From Undaria pinnatifida (taxonomy: Eukaryota > Sar > Phaeophyceae > Laminariales > Alariaceae), in contig JABAKD010000009.1 of the NCBI GenBank assembly GCA_012845835.1, forward strand, positions 2,667,324-2,731,323: 64,000 nt of DNA. Reading direction: 5' to 3'. The stretch's first letter is position 1; every line of letters begins with the position of its first letter. Both the position numbers and the translations under genes were made by a program. The notes below the pieces were generated by a model that made no database searches, was not told the DNA's origin, and saw only the letters and a list, made by a program, of their open reading frames with translations. Shown here in pieces: positions 58,255 through 64,000 of this stretch.

Positions 58255-59710
58255 ATGTATCACCCCCCCCTGAAATTTGTCTCCCCGCCCTGAAATATGT
58301 CATCCCCCGCTAAAAAATATCGACCGCTACTAAAACGCATCGTCCCCCACTATCCTCCGCCCCCGAAATATATCACCCCCCACTGAAAAAAACCATCCCC
58401 TTCTGGCGATGACTTATTTCAGCAGGTATTAGTATACAATAAACGATGATATGCCCCCGCCCCCCCCCCCTCTCCCCGATACACTGTATCAAGGGGTGAC
58501 ATAGTCGGATTTATTTGGGGAGGGGTGATATGTTTCAGGGAGAGACGATATAGTTAAAGGGGGGTGTGATAAAGTTCGGCCAGTGTTATACCACCCCCCC
58601 CTGGTAAATTGTATCAAGGGATGATAAAGCCTCCTCCCGATACACTGCTGTATCAACGGGTGCTAAAGCCCCCCCCCCCCACCCTGATACACTGTATCAT
58701 CGGGGATATAGCCGGATTTATCAGGAGGGGATAATATATTCGACGGGGAAGTGATATAGTTTAAGGGGGTGATATAGTTCGGCCGGCAAATGGTCAGATT
58801 TATCAGAGGGGGGCGTGATCTCTTTTAAGGAGAGATGATATTTTTCAGCGGGGAATCATATATCTCAGCGGGTGGTAGTGTAATATCAACGGTGATATAT
58901 CCCCCCCTCCCTGATGTACTGTACCAGGGGTGATATACACCCCCCCCGAAGCTCTGCATGAATTGTGATATAATAGGATTTATCAGGGGGGGGTTATATA
59001 TTTCAGGGGTGGATGATATATTGCAGCCGGTCTGCTGGGAGTATACTATCGGCGGTGATATATCCCCCCCTCCCTGATGTACTGTATCAGGGGTGATATC
59101 CCCCCCCCCCCGGAGCTCTGTATGAATTGTGATATAGTCGCATATATCAGGGGGGGGTTATATATTTAACGGGTGGATGATATATTTCACCCGGTCTGCT
59201 GGTAGTATACTATGAACGCCCCCTCGTTTTACTGTATCAGGGGTGATATTGCACACACCGATACACTGTGTCAAGGGTGATATATTTCAGAGGGGTGTGG
59301 TATGCTTCATGGGGGGATGATATATTTCAGCCCGTGGTAGTATGCGCTCAACGGCGATATACCCCCCCGCCCCCCGATATACTGTATCAGGGATGACAAC
59401 CCCCCCTCCTCTGATACGCGGTATCAAGGGGTGCTATAGACGTATTTTTAAGGGGGGATACTATATTTCAGGGGGAGATAGCCCCTTGCATACTATCAAC
59501 GGGAATATCAACGGCGACATGGCCCCCTCCCCCCGACCCTCTGTATCAATGGTGCTACAGCCCCCTCCCCCTAATACACTGTATCACGGGTGTATCACGG
59601 GTGATACACCACCTCGAAATGTTGGCGTTCCCCTGAAATAGATCATCTGTCCCTGAAATATATAATCTCCCCCTAAAGTATATCAACCACCTTTGAAATA
59701 AATCGTCCCG
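58255..59710. repeat. Degenerate GATATA / TGTATCA satellite with C and G runs
   Basis: About 1.45 kb built from four recurring pieces: (i) runs of 5-14 C, (ii) a palindromic GATACACTGTATC core (best at about 58478, 58690 and 59575; TGTATCA also at 58644, 59084, 59233, 59381 and 59541), (iii) AGGGGTGATATA, and (iv) GATGATATATTTCAG. Longer units of roughly 160 bp can be recognised at 58890-59050 and 59055-59210 ('ggtctgctgg.agtatactat'). The flanks (58260-58400 and 59630-59710) carry piece (iv) in the opposite orientation (CTGAAATATATCA), so the array has mixed polarity. No coding sequence is credible here. Confidence 0.85.
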
Positions 59711-61470
59711 CCTCTCAACCTATAAGCTACTTGTATTAAGGATTTGAAATGATAATTTGGCCTGTGAGGGGGAGAAAATCAACAAAATAATTAATTGGTC
59801 ATTGTAGGTTGATGACCCAGTTTGCGAAGGAAAATTCACATAGTAGACTCCCACATATCAAAAATAAACGAACGACCAGCAATCCTGGACACCAACACAT
59901 CGAGGCACATTATCTTCCACCGGGCATCCCGGACCCACCAGACGGCATCCACAACATTCAAGCACTCTCCCGAAGAGGCTGCCAGGTTATTAGAGGACGC
60001 TCTGCAGGATTGCCCTTGGCAGACGTGCTGACGCGTCATCAAGAGCGCCCGAAGCGGCGCAATTTTAGCTTTTTGCTACGATTGCGTAACAGCCAGTGAT
60101 CATTTTTTGAATTCAGAAGGCTCGCCTCAGGTTCGTTGGACACCGACGAGCTGTGGCCCACACACAAATTCAACGCGCCAGAAACACGCTGAACACGCCA
60201 AACCCACAGGTGCGGAAGATTCTTCCGGCCCTACCCTGGCATGTAGGAAAGCCTGTTTGCAGCCCACTAACAGCAGCAGTAGAGTGGCCTTTCGAAGTGT
60301 TTGATTATTATGAGCAGTCTGCTCAAGAATAAAAAAAGCACACCCGTACATGAAAGCCCGCGAACAGTTTGAATTTCAAAATGTCGGAGACCGGAAGACA
60401 CAGAACGACACCAAGCAAGGCAGACCAGAGACGCGGAGCGTCCGATTTAGGAGAAACACGCTAACCCCGGGTACGACAAAATTGATGTTTGGGTCACCTT
60501 TATGTGGCACGTCTTGCCCATCCGAGTGAACATCGTTTTCATCATATTGACCTGTGTGCCAGCTTCGACGGGGCGGATGTGCAGTCTACGCCCTCAATGG
60601 CATGGTTGAAATAGTTTCGTAATTATCGCCGTGACCGACGAGCTGAGGCATACTGCCTTCGTCGCCTAGTGTGGTACATGCGCCCTCGGCTCACGTCGCA
60701 GACGCGCCTTCTTGCAAGGCCCCTTTGCTCTCGCCATGTGCTCCGATTATTCCTGGAGGGTCCTCCGCTTGCCCGGTGGCGCCGCTACAAATGGACAAAT
60801 CGCTGCCATTGGTCGTTATCCACGCAAATCAGGAAGTGATCGGTGGATGATGTCACGCATTTATTGTCGCATCCAAGGTGGAGGTCGTGGCAGACGCCTG
60901 CAGATATGGTGTGGTCGGCGCGGGCGTGAGCGCCCACTGTCTGTGCTTTGTGTGGAGTGTGCCTATCTCACCGGCATCTTGCGCTCGTAGAGTCCGCGCT
61001 TGCGCACCACGTTGCTTTGACAAAACATATTTGATGCGGTCTAAACCCGCTTCAACCGAAAAAGCAAAAAACAGCAGTTCATAAGCAACAAAAACAATAC
61101 ATCACCCCCTTGATCGCGGGCTGGGTAGTGTAGGACAGCACGTTACTGTGGAGGGGGCTCGGACCGGCTTCGCCTTACAGCGAACGCCCTTGCCTGTACC
61201 GGGGGCAACGGTCCCTCTCATGTACGCCGAGCCTGCTGATTGATCAAGATATTTATGGCCAGACAAAAATGCCGTCATCTTGAGTGCGTTCTTGGTTGGT
61301 GGATGGCAGACGGCATGCAGTTCGTCGGTTTGTTATCATACCGCCGTACTACGTGTTGCTGTTCTTGTTCATCTACATGAATGTCAGAAGGAAGTCTAGA
61401 CGTTCGTTACGGCTGTTGCTCTATACTGTGTTTTTATGCTGCTACAATTATCATTCTGCAGTCGGGCGAA
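59711..61470. other. No gene recognised
   Basis: 1.76 kb with several overlapping 70-96 codon frames. The plus frames near 59809-60099 and 60712-61084 have no recognised motif. If the LINE downstream were longer originally, parts of its 5' half could lie here, but I see no endonuclease motif. Confidence 0.35.
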
Positions 61471-61496
61471 AGTATGAGCTACAAGTAGCTCATACT
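61471..61496. other. Perfect 12-bp inverted repeat
   Basis: AGTATGAGCTAC, two A, then GTAGCTCATACT: a 26-nt hairpin about 150 bp upstream of the first recognisable LINE sequence. No poly-U tract follows, so a terminator role is not supported. Confidence 0.8.
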
Positions 61497-61639
61497 CGAC
61501 CAAGTGGAATGATCTTCATTTTCACAACTAAACTAACGGCATTCAACAGCAGTGGCATCAGCAAGCGTCGATGGTTTTAAGAATGATGACGCGATCTTGT
61601 GGTTTTGAGCTCAGGAGTACTATCGTCGCTTTGAGCGAT

Positions 61640-62730
61640 TACAACCCTGGGGCACTTCATTTGTATCGAGGAAGAACATATTTGTGGCATTCGTCGTGCG
61701 CCGATAGCAAGATCTCAGACGAGCTACAAGAATCCCGCTGTTGGTGTTTTTGGTCGATTTCAAGATTAACTATAGCTCCGTCGACGTCGAGCGGCGGTGG
61801 GTGGTGCTCGCACGTTTTCGCGTACCAGAGACGATGTTGACCATATTGGCCAGCTTCACGAAAGCATGCGAGCTCGCGTGCGTACGGATGGCGGTGAACA
61901 CTATGAATGACATAACATAACTCGGGGATGGCGTCAAGGATGTGTACTGTCGACGCCAAGTTCAGTAAGGACACAAACAGTTTGATGGACTTGATGCACC
62001 TCGAAGAGGACATAAAAGAGGGCGGGCTGCCGGCTGAAGCACTGGCATGTGTCGGGAGGTCAGTCTGTGGTTTTCTGTGTGCCGGCAATGCAGTTATTGT
62101 GTCTAAATCAACGGAAGACCTTGCGAAGATGACCGTCATTGTGACCGCTTTCGAATCAGCAGGCCTCATCGTGCCCTCAACGGACACGGAGACAACGCTG
62201 CTCCGCACACAAAACAAAGTTCTCCAGGCCCCACCGCTCGATGTCGAAGCGGCGGGCCAGAGGTACGTATGCAGACAACGCATCTTCTTTACCTGGGCGC
62301 GGTCTTGTCAACACAAGCGCCGATATCTGCCGGAATTAACGACGGATCCGGCTCATGTGGGCATGCTACGATCGTTTCAAGCGGGAGCTGTACGATATGG
62401 AAGATGCTTTTAAAGGGGCGCCTGCTGAGGAGCGAGGTGATGGACACCCTGCTGTACGGGCGTGTGGGTCGAAATATCGGCCAGAGACACTTTGCTGACC
62501 TCCGAACCGCACACTAAACCCGCTTCATAACGGATATTGGCTTCCAGCGCCGACAACGCGCCGACCACCACATATCGACCGCCAAGACCCTCAACACAAT
62601 GTGAGAGCGTGACGACGACCACCCGCAAAAGCCGCCTGCTCTATGCGGGAGCCATAAAAAGAACGACACCTGAGCGGCTTACCCATCGCGTAATAGCCGG
62701 ATGGATTATTGGTGGGGACACAAACCTCAA
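61640..62730 (+). pseudogene. Decayed LINE reverse transcriptase
   Basis: Pieces of a LINE-type (non-LTR) reverse transcriptase occur in order on the plus strand but hop between frames. A fingers-region piece contains FVVRR-stop-QDLRRATRIPL (about 61690-61740), followed by motif A, VFLVDFKINYSSVD, in which the first Asp is kept (61744-61790). A GWRQGCVLS stretch (motif B region) lies at about 61926-61950. The catalytic YADD of motif C is replaced by CAGNAVIVSKS (about 62085-62110). Thumb-like and C-terminal pieces follow: RRIRLMWACYDRFKRELYDM (62341-62400), LRSEVMDTLLYGRV (about 62425-62465) and RKSRLLYAGAIKRTTPERLT (about 62623-62682). At least five frameshifts, several stops and loss of both catalytic Asp of motif C make it dead. 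The endonuclease part is not seen; 5' truncation is usual for LINEs. The domain order is established for the family. Confidence 0.8.
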
Positions 62731-63606
62731 TGACAGTGTTGTTCAGGAGACGAAGTACCAACAACAGCCCCGAGCTGTGTGCTTAGACAAAGTACTGCCC
62801 TTTGCAGTATGCCTTTGATGAAAGAGTAAGGTGTTTACGTCTTGAAGATTACAGCAGTACCCAAGCAAAAACAGAGAGAAGACGGGAAGAGGTGGGTGCA
62901 AAGAAGCGCGGGACGGAGGGGGGCACAAGCTGCTCCCCACCACGCTCGCCCACGAGCCATAATCCCCCGTACCTCTCCAAACCACAAATACACTGTTCAT
63001 CAAGTGGTTACAATGTAACAATTCTCACTATGGCGGATACCCCGCAATGTCCCGTTCGCTATAGCCAGTAGACGTTCCACATATTATTCCTGGGCTACCG
63101 TACACCCCGTAATACCCCGAGTACCACACTATATTGGATGATATAAGCTACATAAAACAAACAACCGGGGACCAGGCCGACCATATTCAATGACAGTGAT
63201 ATTTAGGAGACGGTGTAGCAACGACAGCCCCGAACTGTGTGCTTAGACAAAATACTTCCCTGTTTAGTATGCCCGGGATAAAAGAAAATGGTGTTCATGT
63301 CTTGATTATTGCAGCAGTACCCAAGCGAAAACAGAGAGAAGACGGGGTGGAGAAGATTGAGATTGAGGGGGGCACAAGCTGCTCCTTACCACGCTTGCCC
63401 AGGAGCCATTTTCTCGCGTACCTCCCCAAACCACAAATACACTGTCCATCGACTGGCCACAATGAACTAATTCTTACTATGGCGGATACCCCCGCAATTT
63501 CCCGTTCATCAATAGCCAACAGACTTTCCCAATATTATTCCTGGGCTACTGTACATCCCGTAATACCTCAAATAGCACACTATATGTGTTGATATTTAAG
63601 CTACAT
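62728..63606 (+). repeat. ~457-bp direct tandem duplication
   Basis: Copies at 62728-63152 and 63188-63606 share long blocks such as 'gtgtgcttagacaaa.tact', 'gcagtacccaagc.aaaaca', 'gagagaagacggg', 'gggggcacaagctgctcc', 'caaaccacaaatacactgt' and 'tattcctgggctac'. The first copy starts just inside the tail of the LINE remnant. Both copies have diverged by substitution and indels (roughly 20% by eye). Confidence 0.9.
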
Positions 63607-63670
63607 TTATTAACCTCTCTAGGTGTATCAACTAAAAAGACTACGCGTTGACACGGTGGGTATCAGGCAG

Positions 63671-63915
63671 AGAGTCATCCCACGGTAGGGGTTGCACGTT
63701 TTGCGCTAAAACGTCCCTAGGCTTGATTGAATTGCTCATGTGAGGAACTGCCGGTCAATGAGTTATTTTGACGAGTATATTATATTTTGGACTAAGGCAT
63801 AGAAGCATTATCGGGTGTTGCGAACGAATGCATTCAAAGTCATTTTATTGGTGAGGTATTGAGTTTCTCATGTGAGGAGCTCAGGGACGTTCTGCTGCAA
63901 CCCTATCGTGAAATG
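63671..63915 (+). repeat. Low-copy dispersed repeat (LC) copy 2
   Basis: Aligns with 22212-22490 in block order and spacing: cacggtaggggttgcacgtt, acgagtatatt, gcatagaagc, gcgaacgaatg and ttctgctgcaacccc-like blocks. It also carries two CTCATGTGAGGA palindromic motifs (63736-63747 and 63868-63879). Confidence 0.65.
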
Positions 63916-64000
63916 ACTCGAGACGTAGATCGAACCGCCTATCATTGAAGCCTAAATCCAATAACGAGATCCACCACAAAGACCAGGAAAATAATTGAAT
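63916..64000. other. No gene recognised
   Basis: Window end; nothing recognisable. Confidence 0.4.

Noticed and set aside
58255-59710. CRISPR-like array
   Set aside because: The repeated pieces are variable in length, mixed in polarity and lack regular unique spacers; the genome also appears eukaryotic.
61657-62283. 208-codon minus frame overlapping the LINE
   Set aside because: It is antisense to reverse-transcriptase motifs that are clearly on the plus strand.

Overview
This 64 kb window looks like repeat-dominated nuclear DNA of a eukaryote, and I find no gene that I would call intact. Two degenerate coding remnants suggest the lineage. One is the multi-transmembrane C-terminal part of a large surface protein of a type I know from stramenopile (brown algal and relatives) genomes (6095-7260, minus). 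The other is a LINE reverse transcriptase of a type also seen there (61640-62730, plus). A brown alga or close relative is therefore my best guess, but this is inference from family resemblance. No rRNA, intact tRNA, CRISPR array, bacterial operon or complete viral gene was seen.

Layout. 1-8.1 kb: low-copy sequence with small tandem repeats, a (TACC)n microsatellite and the membrane-protein pseudogene. 8.15-43.4 kb: an archipelago of one dispersed repeat family, called GF (G-rich foldback) here. GF copies have a conserved outer end and long runs of G (or of C when inverted). Main copies lie at 8150-9785(+), 15390-17130(-), 19505-20207(+), 29600-32155(+), 33912-34520(+), 34530-36055(+), 36056-36832(-), 39155-41213(-), 41250-42250(+) and 42263-43438(+). 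End-only fragments lie at 11591-11672(+) and 56030-56125(-). Together they cover about 14 kb. The stretches between them hold a frameshifted parallel beta-helix gene (17700-18200), an unidentified coding-like fragment with an in-frame stop (11147-11503), and a pogo/Tigger-type DNA transposon with terminal inverted repeats and a TA target duplication (26593-27973).

44.25-56.0 kb: three direct copies of a 3.4-3.6 kb unit (A, B, C). Each ends in a strong GC-rich hairpin, and each carries a tRNA-Glu-like remnant and three short iterated motifs. 56-60 kb: a tRNA-Leu-like SINE-type remnant, a CAG-rich duplicated segment, and a 1.45 kb degenerate satellite built from GATATA, TGTATCA and C/G runs in mixed polarity. 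61.6-63.9 kb: the decayed LINE, a roughly 457 bp tandem duplication, and a member of a low-copy repeat also found at 22.2 and 32.5 kb.

The parts do not form a pathway. The window reads as a transposon graveyard. The two structures most worth following are the GF family, whose outer ends tend to face outward in opposed pairs, and the hairpin-terminated 3.5 kb unit.
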